From: Prosthecobacter debontii
GTDB lineage: Bacteria > Verrucomicrobiota > Verrucomicrobiia > Verrucomicrobiales > Verrucomicrobiaceae
Assembly (NCBI RefSeq): GCF_900167535.1
Contig: NZ_FUYE01000012.1
Span: 117,356-181,355 of the forward strand
Length of the DNA: 64,000 nucleotides
Direction: 5' to 3'
The notes below the pieces were generated by a model, which was not told the origin of the DNA, did not search any database, and worked only from the letters and a program-made list of their open reading frames with translations. Both the position numbers and the translations under genes were made by a program. This document shows, piece after piece, positions 35,101 to 42,598 of this stretch. Within the stretch, counting starts at the first letter, position 1, and every line of letters starts with the position of its first letter.

Positions 35101-35282
35101 TTGTTCGTAATGAATATATCCTGTTTCCATTCCCAGATACATCTCTGTCCCGATGGCATACCGGAAGATATTGATGCACCGGCCCCGAGAAAGAGACAAA
35201 TAGGACGGTCGCGGTTGACTGCAACGGATCTAACCAGCTCATCAATTTGAAGAATTTTCGTAATTTCTTTCAGCGGCATCAT
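32151..35282 (-). CDS. Fused SIR2-APAZ-MID-PIWI protein (single-chain short prokaryotic Argonaute)
   Basis: 1043 residues. SIR2 NADase domain (about 1-290): FLGAGAS at 31-37, catalytic N149 in TNFD and H191 in LHGD. An APAZ-like middle follows (about 300-580). The C-terminal half is a short-Argonaute MID-PIWI: WWLSLALYAKAQRTPW, AFVGLGYS near 801, HILLGCSHLYNARGEGLQF, VVIHKRTQF and LTKMNWNSFDYY near 998. Short Argonautes lack the DEDX slicer residues and use guide nucleic acid to sense invaders, then trigger the NADase, depleting NAD+ (abortive infection). Usually SIR2-APAZ and Argonaute are separate proteins (about 570 + 470 residues); here one chain equals their sum. A second ATG at 35279 is equally possible. 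Confidence 0.88.
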   Translation of the reverse strand: MMPLKEITKILQIDELVRSVAVNRDRPICLFLGAGASISSGMPSGQRCIWEWKQDIFITNNPLLRESVSELSLPGTRQRIQQWLDQRAEYPPLDDPEEYSFYAAKCYPTSQDRRAFFQSYVSKAQPHIGYRLIAKLAKIGVIQTIWTTNFDGLACNAAAKFDVTCIEVGIDTAFRANRPAKAGELRVVSLHGDYRYDKLKNTASELQEQEGLLRDEFLHELQDYDLIVLGYSGRDASVMSLLEETYSKAGDCRLFWCGFGSSIPSEVEQLLNKAGSAGREAFYVPTEGFDDVISRFALRLMDSSSLKEVQQMMSDFSSGISGPAPFLSPEQTPTSLIKSNAYPLIIPHTALKGTLTIPPGIKPRHWLNDKWGARPGTIVSVDGGVLALADGQTLMEAFGSELVNSPVATAVSQADVLNDGRILSLYRRALVTNLANKLRLKSDMSRRIWEPVSYDTHFFNGINYNLHKALALRIEPVGGKLFVTLMPEIMVFTPSGELAEKDITKIVRSKVYASQYNAVFDTEIKNWTAKICGKEILDPSGAYFKIPASPSCAGLIQAGQAPLPREVLRFAHQKGWIIPDAPLVFTSSNGKSEVKDSNPLRGLVLNKPWDYKLTSSALCPEVEMGAICPQSDAHKLRRFLNQFHETSKADSKESDYLRDFPGFTSAFALPLKSPVPGDELWLGLDDNLIGEPINAAKDLAQRICRSLDVIRSLRPAAVVAIFVPFRWEPYERIDSDGERFDLHNFVKAYAARHGQSTQFIREKTTLGSQACRTRWWLSLALYAKAQRTPWRLDCLDDETAFVGLGYSVDSAASLGNHILLGCSHLYNARGEGLQFRLGRIENPVFRKGNPFMSLDDSRRMGETIRQLFYDAKMKLPSRVVIHKRTQFTEEEQQGLLQGLEGVANVELIEICVSESIRYLASKVNNGQLQIDTFPIPRGALVSLDKNTALLWVHGVTPNTQNPRFKYYQGKRRIPAPLLIRRYRGHSDVTQVATEILGLTKMNWNSFDYYSRLPSTIDSANSIARYGDYLSGMPSSSYDYRHLI

Positions 35283-35439
35283 CCAGCATTACCAGCCTTG
35301 AAATTCTATGTCAAATGACTGATCAGTATGTCCCACAATGCCTGGAAGATGTTGGGATTATTCGGATTATTCGGATTATTAATGTGATTTTTATCGGTCT
35401 GAGAATGCCCAGTCACAGCCAATCTGAGCTCTTAATTTA

Positions 35440-35454
35440 ACAACCAGTGGTTGT
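35440..35454. promoter_or_regulatory. Perfect palindrome upstream of alpA-like gene, candidate operator
   Basis: ACAACCA-G-TGGTTGT is a perfect 7-bp inverted repeat, 54 bp before the AlpA-like start. Three ATTATTCGG-like direct repeats lie at about 35353-35380 in the same intergenic region. Either could bind the AlpA-like regulator. Confidence 0.35.
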
Positions 35455-35507
35455 GGTGGTATGATGTCTTCAAGCGCATACAGTGTGCGTGACTTGGAGA
35501 TAAGAAA

Positions 35508-35702
35508 ATGTGGAAGAAAGAAACATTGCCTAGTGAGGGCTTTGTGAGGTTGCCGTTAATTTTAAAACTGATTCCAGTGGGGCGTTCGACTTGGTGGGCC
35601 GGAGTCAAAAGCGGACGGTTTCCTAAGGGTATCAAGCTTGGCAAAAACACGACTGCCTGGAGGGCGGAAGACATCAGACGGTTGATGGAGAGTTTTCAAT
35701 GA
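35508..35702 (+). CDS. AlpA-family phage/element transcriptional regulator or excisionase
   Basis: 64 residues. It has the AlpA pattern of a MerR-like winged helix: RLPLILKLIPVGRSTWWAGV, KSGRFPKGIKLG and TAWRAEDIRRLMESF. The ribosome site GGAG lies 8 bp before the ATG. AlpA-type proteins activate integrase genes or act as directionality factors of P4-like elements, so it may serve the integrase at 28086 or the one at 55427. Convergent with the following membrane-protein gene. Confidence 0.85.
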   Translation: MWKKETLPSEGFVRLPLILKLIPVGRSTWWAGVKSGRFPKGIKLGKNTTAWRAEDIRRLMESFQ

Positions 35703-35710
35703 TGCGCCAT

Positions 35711-36382
35711 TCACCATACTCGTTGCCGTTTAACTTTGGCTTTGCGGATGGGAGCGGGGAGGTCGGCTTGCGATGTGTTGCCAGAGCCAAATCCTTCTTC
35801 GGCATCGTTCATTGCGTCGCGGTAGCGTTTGCGTTGACGAATCTGCAGCCAGTAGTTGATCCCTTCTTTGAGGAACATGGCAAAGGCTGTGTAAATCAGC
35901 CATGATGAGAGGTTGTTCACTGCCTGACCGCCCAAACGCAGTATCAGGGCCGCTGAGAGAACGAGGGCGGGTTCAACCACCATCACCACCAAGTTGCGAA
36001 GCTCAGATGTCGTTTCCGTTTTTAACCAACTCAGAAGGCGGAGAATGTGCGGGGTGCCGGAATCATTGTCATGCGTGGCGGTGTCGCGTACTTCGGTCAC
36101 GTAAACGCTGATGAGATGAAACATGTAAAGGGTGGCAGAGGTGCAGCCAAACAAGCATAACCCTTTGTTGGTTCGCCAGACGGCTGGCTCGTTCCAGGCA
36201 TAAATGCTAAAAAGAATAAATGCCCACGAGCCAGCCAGAAAAATGCTTTTGGGTCGAAGAAACGCATATCCAAAGCTGCTTCGAAGGAACACAAGGACGG
36301 TCATGGACATGCAGTGCAGAATCGCGCTGAGCAGTGGGATGCGCTGCTGAGCATGAGTTTGTTCGACCTGCCTGTCTTTCAT
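35711..36382 (-). CDS. Polytopic membrane protein coupled to the coupling ATPase gene
   Basis: 223 residues from the ATG at 36382, whose bases overlap the stop of the coupling ATPase (ATGA); a longer frame reaches 36454 inside that gene. Four or five hydrophobic segments: LLSAILHCMSMTVLVFLRSS, SIFLAGSWAFILFSIYAW, FGCTSATLYMFHLISVYV, LVVMVVEPALVLSAALIL and LSSWLIYTAFAMFL. The C-terminal tail is basic (KRQRKRY..., KAKVKRQRVW). No family recognised. Because the ATPase has no membrane helices of its own, this protein may serve as its membrane anchor. Confidence 0.72.
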   Translation of the reverse strand: MKDRQVEQTHAQQRIPLLSAILHCMSMTVLVFLRSSFGYAFLRPKSIFLAGSWAFILFSIYAWNEPAVWRTNKGLCLFGCTSATLYMFHLISVYVTEVRDTATHDNDSGTPHILRLLSWLKTETTSELRNLVVMVVEPALVLSAALILRLGGQAVNNLSSWLIYTAFAMFLKEGINYWLQIRQRKRYRDAMNDAEEGFGSGNTSQADLPAPIRKAKVKRQRVW

Positions 36383-37905
36383 CCGTAGATCTGGTTGAAG
36401 CTGTGACGGATGTAGTTTTGGGCGACTGGCTTTTTGCTGTTTGAGCCGAGCCATCGCCTGCCTCCCTGGAAGATGATTGAGTCTACCAGAAAGCCTGATT
36501 CCCGTCCCCCTGTACGAAGGGTGGTGAATTCCTGCGGTTGGACAAGGTATTCAAAAACCTGGCTGCCGCTGGCGCTCTGGTTGAGATTGCCCGGTTGACC
36601 TTTGCCATTCACGGCTTCCGAAAGTCCGCCTGACAGGCGTATTTGTTTGGTTCTTCCAAGCGTGTTTGCTGCCCAGTTGTTGGTCGTGGAATCACCGTTC
36701 GCATGGAAGATCTTGGTCTGGAGGTTTCCGAGGAAGGCGTCAACTTCGGAACGGGCATTGTGACCACTGAAGGCGGCATGGTAGCTGGGCAGGTTTTGGG
36801 TCAAGTAAACCGTGCAGGCGCGGGAACTTCGCGCCGTGCTCTGGAACATAGCATCATAGGAGCTGGCAAAAAATTGGGATTCGTCCGCCCATAAGAACAC
36901 CGGGCGGATGGTTTGCTCGGCTTTCTCCCTTGAGGTTCCTGGCGGGATGCGCCGTTCAACGGCCCTTTGCCAGACAAACTTGAAGAGCACTTGGGCAAAC
37001 TGGCCCAGCTCGTTGTATTCTTTCACAGGCAGGTTCAGGATGATGATCTTGCCGCTAAAACTATCTTCCGGGCTGAAGTTCAGATCGGTGCAGAAGAGCT
37101 TGCGGAGCATCCCGCGCAAGAAACAATCCGCCATACTGGTAAAGCTGGAAACAATCACCGAGCGGGTTTCGGGAGCGAGCGCGGGAAATTCCAGCAGCCA
37201 ATAGTTCCGGGTAAGTTCCCAATCGGTTTCCTTGCCTGCGTCTATGGCAGGCTGACGGGCATGTTCGATGAGGGTATGGCAGACAGAGGTGCTTTGCCAT
37301 TTTCCATCATCTGCTTCGGTGGGAGATCGAGGAGCGGAAGTGATGATACGATAGAGGCCGGGGAGATCCACGTCATTGGTAGCGAGAACCGCCAGATCAA
37401 TGGCACTGCGCAGGAGTTGTTTTAGAGTGCGCTGCCAGTAGCTATCTTGAGCACCTGAACCTCCCTGGCGTTTTTCCGCGGATTCCATCACCGCGCAGAA
37501 GAGATTGACCAGATTCTCGGTGTGGCCTGCGCCAACTCCAGGGCGTTGCAACTCGTAGCGCAGGAAGTTGAACCGATGGGCGGAGTTTTCCTCCACAATC
37601 AGCAGGTCGGGTTCGCGGCCAGTCTCTTTAGCATAGGTTTTCCAATTCAAGACCTCATCCGGTTTGGCCGTCAACACCAGCCCACCCAGATTGGCTTCGA
37701 GCATTGCCCTGGCGACAGCGTGCCCGCTTCCGGAGGATTTGCCTGACCCGGTGCCGCCAAAAATCTGCAAGCCTTCAAATGCATCTCCCAGGCTCCAGTA
37801 ATTCTCAGCGAGACGTTTGGGACCAAAAGCCAGAAGTTCCTCATCGTTGTCCGGCCAATCCTTGACGGTAGTCGTCTCGCGCGATTCTGGGGATGGGCCA
37901 TTCAT
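36379..37905 (-). CDS. Conjugative coupling ATPase (VirD4/TraD-like) without membrane domain
   Basis: 508 residues. Walker A GGTGSGKS at 50-57 and the FG.L near it; Walker B VFLWADESQFF, then arginine-rich STARSSRACTVYLTQN and the C-terminal FLGNLQTKIFHANGDSTTNNW are typical of TraG/TraD/VirD4 coupling proteins. These bring the relaxase-DNA complex to a type IV secretion channel. The usual N-terminal pair of membrane helices is missing: the protein begins directly with about 40 soluble residues before the ATPase. The next gene, overlapping by 4 bp, encodes a membrane protein that could replace them. No other type IV secretion genes are in the window, so the element may be mobilisable rather than self-transmissible. 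Confidence 0.86.
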   Translation of the reverse strand: MNGPSPESRETTTVKDWPDNDEELLAFGPKRLAENYWSLGDAFEGLQIFGGTGSGKSSGSGHAVARAMLEANLGGLVLTAKPDEVLNWKTYAKETGREPDLLIVEENSAHRFNFLRYELQRPGVGAGHTENLVNLFCAVMESAEKRQGGSGAQDSYWQRTLKQLLRSAIDLAVLATNDVDLPGLYRIITSAPRSPTEADDGKWQSTSVCHTLIEHARQPAIDAGKETDWELTRNYWLLEFPALAPETRSVIVSSFTSMADCFLRGMLRKLFCTDLNFSPEDSFSGKIIILNLPVKEYNELGQFAQVLFKFVWQRAVERRIPPGTSREKAEQTIRPVFLWADESQFFASSYDAMFQSTARSSRACTVYLTQNLPSYHAAFSGHNARSEVDAFLGNLQTKIFHANGDSTTNNWAANTLGRTKQIRLSGGLSEAVNGKGQPGNLNQSASGSQVFEYLVQPQEFTTLRTGGRESGFLVDSIIFQGGRRWLGSNSKKPVAQNYIRHSFNQIYG

Positions 37906-38354
37906 ACAGGGTTATGCGGAAGCCGAACGTCCAATACGAAACATGCATTAAACGATCAACAAAATTTCTACGCATCCTTAACCTACAGACAAAATTAACG
38001 CTTGTTCGCATCCCATAAAATCTAACACCTGATGTTAATTTTTCACGGTCTTGGCGGAAAGTGGAACGGCAGCACCAGCGGAGCGGGATGCGGCTGGGAT
38101 TTGCCCCCCTTAGCTGTGCTAAGGAGAGATGTCTGAAAGAAAAACTTCAACTTTAATATGTTCATGTGAACTCGTTAATTACGGACGGGCGGTAACGGCA
38201 TTTTAGGATCAGACGCGGAGTGGTATCATGGTCACAAGTGCATAAAATTGAGACCTCGATAGTTCACGGCAAAAAGCCTCTCGCTTGACCAAGATGACAC
38301 GGTGCTCTTACGAACACCTATGCGGGATGTGCAAATATTGTGATGCTTAAGTAA
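37906..38354. other. Intergenic region between divergent transfer and hypothetical genes
   Basis: About 450 bp upstream of both the coupling ATPase gene and the gene at 38355. No gene or tRNA seen. The part next to 37906 is AT-rich (CATTAAACGATCAACAAAATTT), fitting a promoter for the coupling gene. Nothing else could be assigned. Confidence 0.4.
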
Positions 38355-39131
38355 GTGAAATGGTCTAGTTTTGCAAAATACCTGCTACCGGTTGATCAGG
38401 TATCCTTCACGAAACCTTTTTCTTACGCTCCCATGGACTCCCTTGAAATGACGGCGGTCGTTCTGACAACGATTACAGCATTTGCACAGCTGGTGGTGAC
38501 ATTCTCAGCGCAAAAAACTGCGAAAAGGGGCAATCAGCCAAACGCAGCGATGGTTACCTCGCTTGTCGCCCGGGTCAAAACCCTGTTGAAAATTGCAACA
38601 TTTTCGATGCTCGTGAATTTGGCGGCTTGTGTAGTTCTTATTTATCAAGCACATGAGTCAGAGAGGGCTAAAGAAGCAGCCGACCTTACGCTGAAAAAAG
38701 TTCAGACGGAGCTAAAGGAGGCGGAAGGTAAGCTAAAGCGCTCGTCGGAGGATGTGGTTCAGCGGGTCGTTAAAAAACTCAAGGCAGATTTTCACCGCTG
38801 CCTTTTGACTTGTGAGGAAGAGATCACAAAGGACAAGATGTGGGCTCCGAACTCAGGTGCGAAAAAGGAGGCAATTTTAGGGCAAGTCGAAAATATCCGC
38901 GCGAATATGGAGACCTCTTTAGATCGCTGCGAGGCAGACACTTTCGCGTTAATCTCGGTCTTTCCCGAAGGAGAACCGGAATTTCAACCGCTTCAAGAAC
39001 TCCAGCGAGCAGCACGACAAGACATTGTTCAGGAAATGCAGGAGGCGACGATTGGCGAACAATCCCTAGATCAGCTGCGCACTCAGATCCTTAATCGCAT
39101 TGCGTCAGCTCGGAAACAGCTTGTAAAATAG
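38355..39131 (+). CDS. Membrane-anchored coiled-coil protein, unknown
   Basis: 258 residues from a GTG at 38355; the ATG at 38433 (232 residues) is about as likely because neither has a strong ribosome site. Two hydrophobic segments, MTAVVLTTITAFAQLVVTFS and IATFSMLVNLAACVVLIYQ, precede a long charged coiled coil (SERAKEAADLTLKKVQTELKE). Two cysteines lie in HRCLLTCEEE. The C-terminus is helical (QLRTQILNRIASARKQ). No family recognised. Followed after 10 bp by a secreted-protein gene. Confidence 0.62.
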   Translation: MKWSSFAKYLLPVDQVSFTKPFSYAPMDSLEMTAVVLTTITAFAQLVVTFSAQKTAKRGNQPNAAMVTSLVARVKTLLKIATFSMLVNLAACVVLIYQAHESERAKEAADLTLKKVQTELKEAEGKLKRSSEDVVQRVVKKLKADFHRCLLTCEEEITKDKMWAPNSGAKKEAILGQVENIRANMETSLDRCEADTFALISVFPEGEPEFQPLQELQRAARQDIVQEMQEATIGEQSLDQLRTQILNRIASARKQLVK

Positions 39132-39141
39132 TCCGTATATC

Positions 39142-39669
39142 ATGAAGTATAAAGACATGTTCGACCTAGGAAAAAAATCAAACTTATGCAAGTTTACTGC
39201 CTTTGCGCTGTGGCTTTCTTCAACGCCTGCTTTCAGTGTTGATGGGCATGCTTTGAATTCGTCGAGTCTTCGGATTTTCGACAAGGGGCTACGGCAGGCC
39301 TGTGCGCAGTTCGACAGCGCGATTGCCCGATACAGATCTGCTGCTTTTCATGGGGAAAATGAACTTCTAGAAGTTGTTAAAGGTTCACAGAGCGTTTTTG
39401 TCCAGAGCGTCTGTTTCAGGCAATCATACGGTGACGAAGCTTGGTCTCGCGCAAGAGGGGTGGTGGACAGCTTGTATGAGGAATGTAGCAAAGTTGTCCA
39501 AAGCACAGAGTTTCAAGGTGTAGGGAAAGAGATTGTTGAGAATTGCGAGCAAATGATCAACACCCACATGAAAGGGCTTCAGGTGCAGCATGTCATTCTG
39601 AACCTGACCGCAAGCGCCCCGAGCGTTTATCGGGTGCGTGAAGAGCCTGTTCTAAGTGCGTCGCGGTAA
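39142..39669 (+). CDS. Exported protein, paralogue of the convergent gene, unknown
   Basis: 175 residues. A hydrophobic segment (FTAFALWLSSTPAFS) near residue 20 suggests export. The mature part contains LRIFDKGLRQACAQF, VFVQSVCFRQSYGDEAWSRA and VVDSLYEECSK. The same pattern, IFD..LR.A, (V/M)QAS..(R/K)QSYG...W..(R/G)G..V..L.E, occurs in the gene on the other strand. The 3' end overlaps that convergent gene by 43 bp. Four cysteines suggest disulfides after export. Unknown family; unlike the neighbours in having these cysteines. Confidence 0.6.
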   Translation: MKYKDMFDLGKKSNLCKFTAFALWLSSTPAFSVDGHALNSSSLRIFDKGLRQACAQFDSAIARYRSAAFHGENELLEVVKGSQSVFVQSVCFRQSYGDEAWSRARGVVDSLYEECSKVVQSTEFQGVGKEIVENCEQMINTHMKGLQVQHVILNLTASAPSVYRVREEPVLSASR

Positions 39670-40055
39670 CGCTTCACTGTTTCCAGGGAGTCCGCAGAAG
39701 CTTGTTTGTTTTCTAGACTCCGGAGAGAAGATTCGAGCAATTCTTCCACGATTTCCCCCCCGCGTTCTTGCCATCCTCGAGTGCCGTAAGCTTGTTTGTA
39801 ACGGGAAGCCTGCATGTAAAGGGATTGGCTTCTTAAAACAGCTTCTTGTTCAAAGCTTATATTCCCTTGTTTTGTGGAAATCAGCTCAAGGAGCGAAAGA
39901 CTGGCGTTACGAAGTGGCCGGTCGAAGATTTCGAGCTGAATGCGTTGAGCTGTGGCGGGAGATGGTTCAACTGCCGTGGTGAATTGCGCATAAGAAACGG
40001 CCAGTGGTGCAATGACCATGGCCCTGAAGCCAGCTATTTTCTTTGTGTATTCCAT
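39627..40055 (-). CDS. Exported protein, paralogue of the convergent gene, unknown
   Basis: 142 residues with an N-terminal hydrophobic segment (FRAMVIAPLAVSYAQF), then LEIFDRPLRNASLSLLEL and LYMQASRYKQAYGTRGWQER. These align with the protein encoded convergently at 39142-39669, though it lacks the cysteines. The two coding regions overlap tail to tail over 39627-39669. The promoter would lie in the AT-rich stretch after 40056. A duplicated gene turned round, or two diverged copies from one gene, explain the pair. Function unknown. Confidence 0.58.
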   Translation of the reverse strand: MEYTKKIAGFRAMVIAPLAVSYAQFTTAVEPSPATAQRIQLEIFDRPLRNASLSLLELISTKQGNISFEQEAVLRSQSLYMQASRYKQAYGTRGWQERGGEIVEELLESSLRSLENKQASADSLETVKRYRDALRTGSSRTR

Positions 40056-40486
40056 AATAATTATAATAGTTCATAAATTTTTAATTTTGTCAATATTTCT
40101 GGTATTCATAACCATTGGTATGGCTAACAGCCGATTTTTCGGGGTGGCAAGCGAGAGAGTGGTGGTTCTCGAAGCCTCATATGGGGATACGTCTCGCAAC
40201 AGGAGACACCAAAATCTCATAGTTGGAAGGACTCTTGGCATTTGGGGGATCATTCGGAGAATGGGGCACGTAACATTGCTACTGAGAGTCGGAAGGAGTG
40301 TTGTGAAGAGAATCTGTAAGAGTCACCAGTCTCACAGGTTGATCGATATCACTCCAGAGGCTGTATGCCTTGCTCATTGCTGCGCGGTCATTGCCCTTTT
40401 AACCGGGATCATGCAATAGGAACGCAAGAGATGAGTTGTAGCGTTTGATTGAGCAGGGGATTGACGCATGTGCAAAATTCACCCTA
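40056..40486. other. Intergenic region next to transposase remnant
   Basis: About 430 bp with no supported gene. The first 60 bp are very AT-rich (ATTATAATAGTTCATAAATTT) and fit a promoter for the minus-strand gene at 39627-40055. A + strand frame here has a run of hydrophobic residues but no plausible start or family. Confidence 0.35.
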
Positions 40487-40915
40487 ATGGTGAATCTGCC
40501 CATTGAGTATTCCGACAAGCCGGTGACGCCTTTTGGTGGCATGGCCTTGATGAAACGCTTCATCGACCAGACCGGCATTCGTGAGCATTGGCCACCTTGG
40601 ACCTCCCGGAAGGGGGCTCCAACCGCGCTTATGATCCGGTGAACATCATCGAGAGCTTCTGGCTCGGGATCTGGAGCAATGGAATGGCTGAAGCGGGACT
40701 GTTAATCGTCAAAATGTGGTGAGGAGGAACGCTACCGAAACTCGAACCGTTCAATTCTAAAGGCACGCCTCGGGCAGCAAGGAAGAAGCGCAGCGAATGA
40801 CTATTGCCTGAGCGTCTGGTTAGAGGGGGTGGTGGTCAAGCTGGCCATTGAACGCAGTGGAGCGATGCCGGAGGAGGTTAAGTGGGCGAGGCATCTGGCA
40901 AAGCAGCGGTCATAG
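40487..40915 (+). pseudogene. IS1380-like transposase remnant
   Basis: The N-terminal part reads MVNLPIEYSDKPVTPFGGMA and LMKRFIDQTGIREH. The frame then shifts and continues as LATLDLPEGGSNRAYDPVN and IIESFWLGIWSNGM (40590-40680). An end fragment ending KWARHLAKQRS stops at 40915. These are pieces of a DDE transposase of the IS1380 type; the middle catalytic part is missing. No terminal inverted repeats were seen, so this is an old, internally deleted copy. Confidence 0.65.
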
Positions 40916-40995
40916 GCGGGCTTGAAATGGACGGCAGGCGCAGAGCCCACGGGTGGGCCGGGCGGGCACTTTTCTTTTGACTAGGATTTCAGTCG

Positions 40996-41295
40996 TTAGA
41001 GCAGGCAGCCCTGCCGCTGGCTGGTAAGGTAAGTCTGCCACTCAGGTGAATGGGCGGCTGTGTCCAGGATGATGCGGACGGCTTCCACTGGGCCGCCAGC
41101 CTCGGCTACCGTTCCGGCAGGGAGATAATGGGAGAGGTAGCCTGTTTCGGAGATGGGCAGCGGGGTCTTGAAGGGACAGACCGACCGAATTCCAAGATGG
41201 TCGAAGATGTACAGGTTGGGAGTGTAAGCGATCTCAATGTCGATTGCCAGATGGCCTGAAATCCATGTGAAGTGATAGCGCTGTGCTGGTCTCAT
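40996..41295 (-). CDS. Small protein, unknown
   Basis: 99 residues, MRPAQRYHFTWISGHLAIDI..., with a Pro/Gly turn-rich middle (SHYLPAGTVAEAGGPVEAVR) and helix (IILDTAAHSPEWQTYL). No signal peptide, membrane helix or family. It follows the methyltransferase gene on the same strand after 67 bp and is probably cotranscribed with it. Confidence 0.6.
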   Translation of the reverse strand: MRPAQRYHFTWISGHLAIDIEIAYTPNLYIFDHLGIRSVCPFKTPLPISETGYLSHYLPAGTVAEAGGPVEAVRIILDTAAHSPEWQTYLTSQRQGCLL

Positions 41296-41362
41296 AGTTT
41301 GTTCCTATTGAGGTTTGATAAACCTCCCAGGCCAGTGCGTGGGCCTGGGAGGCGCCTGCTCG

Positions 41363-42115
41363 TCAGTTGCCAGCTTTCTCAAAGACCATACAGACATCGT
41401 GGAGTCCGGGAATGAAGCTGCTTCTATACACCTTGCGGCTGCTGGATGCTCCATGGCTGAACCTTATGATGTCGGTGCAGCATTGCCGGAGTCCTGCCTC
41501 GAAGGCGAGGCGCTTGGTGTAGTAGGTGAGGCTCACAAAACCCTCGGCACGGTCATTATAGTCACCCATAAGGATGGCAAATTTCCCGCCATCGGTCAGC
41601 AGGGCGGCGCAGTTCTTGATGAACCTGCCATAGGATTCCAGGAATTCAGCCAGACTGTCTGTGCGAGACATGTCGCCGGGCATCATGGTGTAGAGCTTTT
41701 GTCTCCAGTAGGGTGGATGGGCCCAGATGAAGTCGAAGCGCTTGGAATTCAGTGATTCAAAACTGGCTGGGTTGGAGGCATCAAAACCTTCGCGGATGTC
41801 TTTGGATAGACATGGGATTTCCAGTTCCCGGCAGACATCGGCACAAGTGCCACTGCCAGTCATGGGATCAAACACGTTCCGGGGTTGGAAATAGAGCAGC
41901 AGATCTCTGATGATGTTACCTCCGCAGTTACCTGGGTAGCTGCGCTTTCCGTAGTAACCGGGCCTGCTGAAGTGATAGAGGCTGGTCAGGTGAGGGACCG
42001 GACTGGCATTGATGGGAGCCAGTGGCAGTAGAGCGGATTGCTTTCGCGAACGGACTTCTGAATTGATTGGGGGAACAGATTTCCAAGTTGATTCATAAAA
42101 GGGGTTTATTCGCAT
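41363..42115 (-). CDS. DNA methyltransferase (N4/N6 amino type)
   Basis: 250 residues. Motif I FDPMTGSGTCADVC (about 108-121) binds SAM; motif IV HPPYW is the catalytic (D/N/H)PPY/W motif. RYPGNCGGNIIRDLLLYF precedes motif I as in beta/gamma-class enzymes. The start overlaps the upstream small gene by 10 bp, so translation is coupled. Without a restriction enzyme nearby it is an orphan modification enzyme, which on mobile DNA can guard against host restriction, together with the ArdC-like protein at the left edge. The target base is inferred. Confidence 0.82.
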   Translation of the reverse strand: MRINPFYESTWKSVPPINSEVRSRKQSALLPLAPINASPVPHLTSLYHFSRPGYYGKRSYPGNCGGNIIRDLLLYFQPRNVFDPMTGSGTCADVCRELEIPCLSKDIREGFDASNPASFESLNSKRFDFIWAHPPYWRQKLYTMMPGDMSRTDSLAEFLESYGRFIKNCAALLTDGGKFAILMGDYNDRAEGFVSLTYYTKRLAFEAGLRQCCTDIIRFSHGASSSRKVYRSSFIPGLHDVCMVFEKAGN

Positions 42116-42345
42116 GTGCCCTCCACAGGTTTGAATCGATGCAATGCCAATGTGGCTCGATAGAGAGCAGCGACCTGTTCGAGCATATCTTCCAATGGGA
42201 TGATGGTTCCGATAGCAGCGTTTTGTTGGTTCCGGTCGATGTAGCCGGATGCTTCTGAAGCCTGTTTAGCGGCAGTGATCAGTATTTGATGCAGAGCCTT
42301 GAGGCTTGCCCGAATACCGTCGTGGATAGTCGTATCATGTTTCAT
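42106..42345 (-). CDS. Small acidic/helical protein, unknown
   Basis: 79 residues, all helical in appearance: GIRASLKALHQILITAAKQA and IIPLEDMLEQVAALYRATLALH. An AAGGAA ribosome site lies just before the ATG at 42345. The 3' end overlaps the methyltransferase start by 10 bp. No family recognised, but both the ribosome site and the coupling support a real gene. Confidence 0.65.
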   Translation of the reverse strand: MKHDTTIHDGIRASLKALHQILITAAKQASEASGYIDRNQQNAAIGTIIPLEDMLEQVAALYRATLALHRFKPVEGTCE

Positions 42346-42400
42346 ATAGATTCCTTTTTGTTAGGGTTAGTGGCGGGCCATGAAGACCCGCCGAACTTTG

Positions 42401-42598
42401 TTAGTCGTTTTCAGATGGCATCCGTAGGGTGATGCGTCCGTCCAGCGGGGCGACATGGAGCTGGATGTTGAAGCCTTTGCCGTCGTTATGCGCCCAGGCG
42501 CTTCCAACTCGGGTCCAGATGGCTTCTTTTCCTTCTCTTTCGAGGACATGGAAAGCGTGATGGGTTGGACGTTTGGATGATTTATTGATGTCAGACAT
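42401..42598 (-). CDS. Small DUF736-like mobile-element protein
   Basis: 65 residues: a short basic start, then AFHVLEREGKEAIWTRVGSA, WAHNDGKGFNIQL and GRITLRMP. The last blocks, a beta-rich pattern with W/AW...DGKGF...L...P..GR...R, are typical of small proteins (DUF736 and look-alikes) on mobile elements. AAAGGAG lies 8 bp before the ATG. First gene of the minus-strand cluster with the small helical protein and the methyltransferase. Confidence 0.72.
   Translation of the reverse strand: MSDINKSSKRPTHHAFHVLEREGKEAIWTRVGSAWAHNDGKGFNIQLHVAPLDGRITLRMPSEND

Noticed and set aside
40012..40419. Plus-strand frame with hydrophobic N-terminus
   Set aside because: It begins inside the signal-peptide region of the minus-strand gene, has no ribosome site, and its second half has no recognisable pattern.
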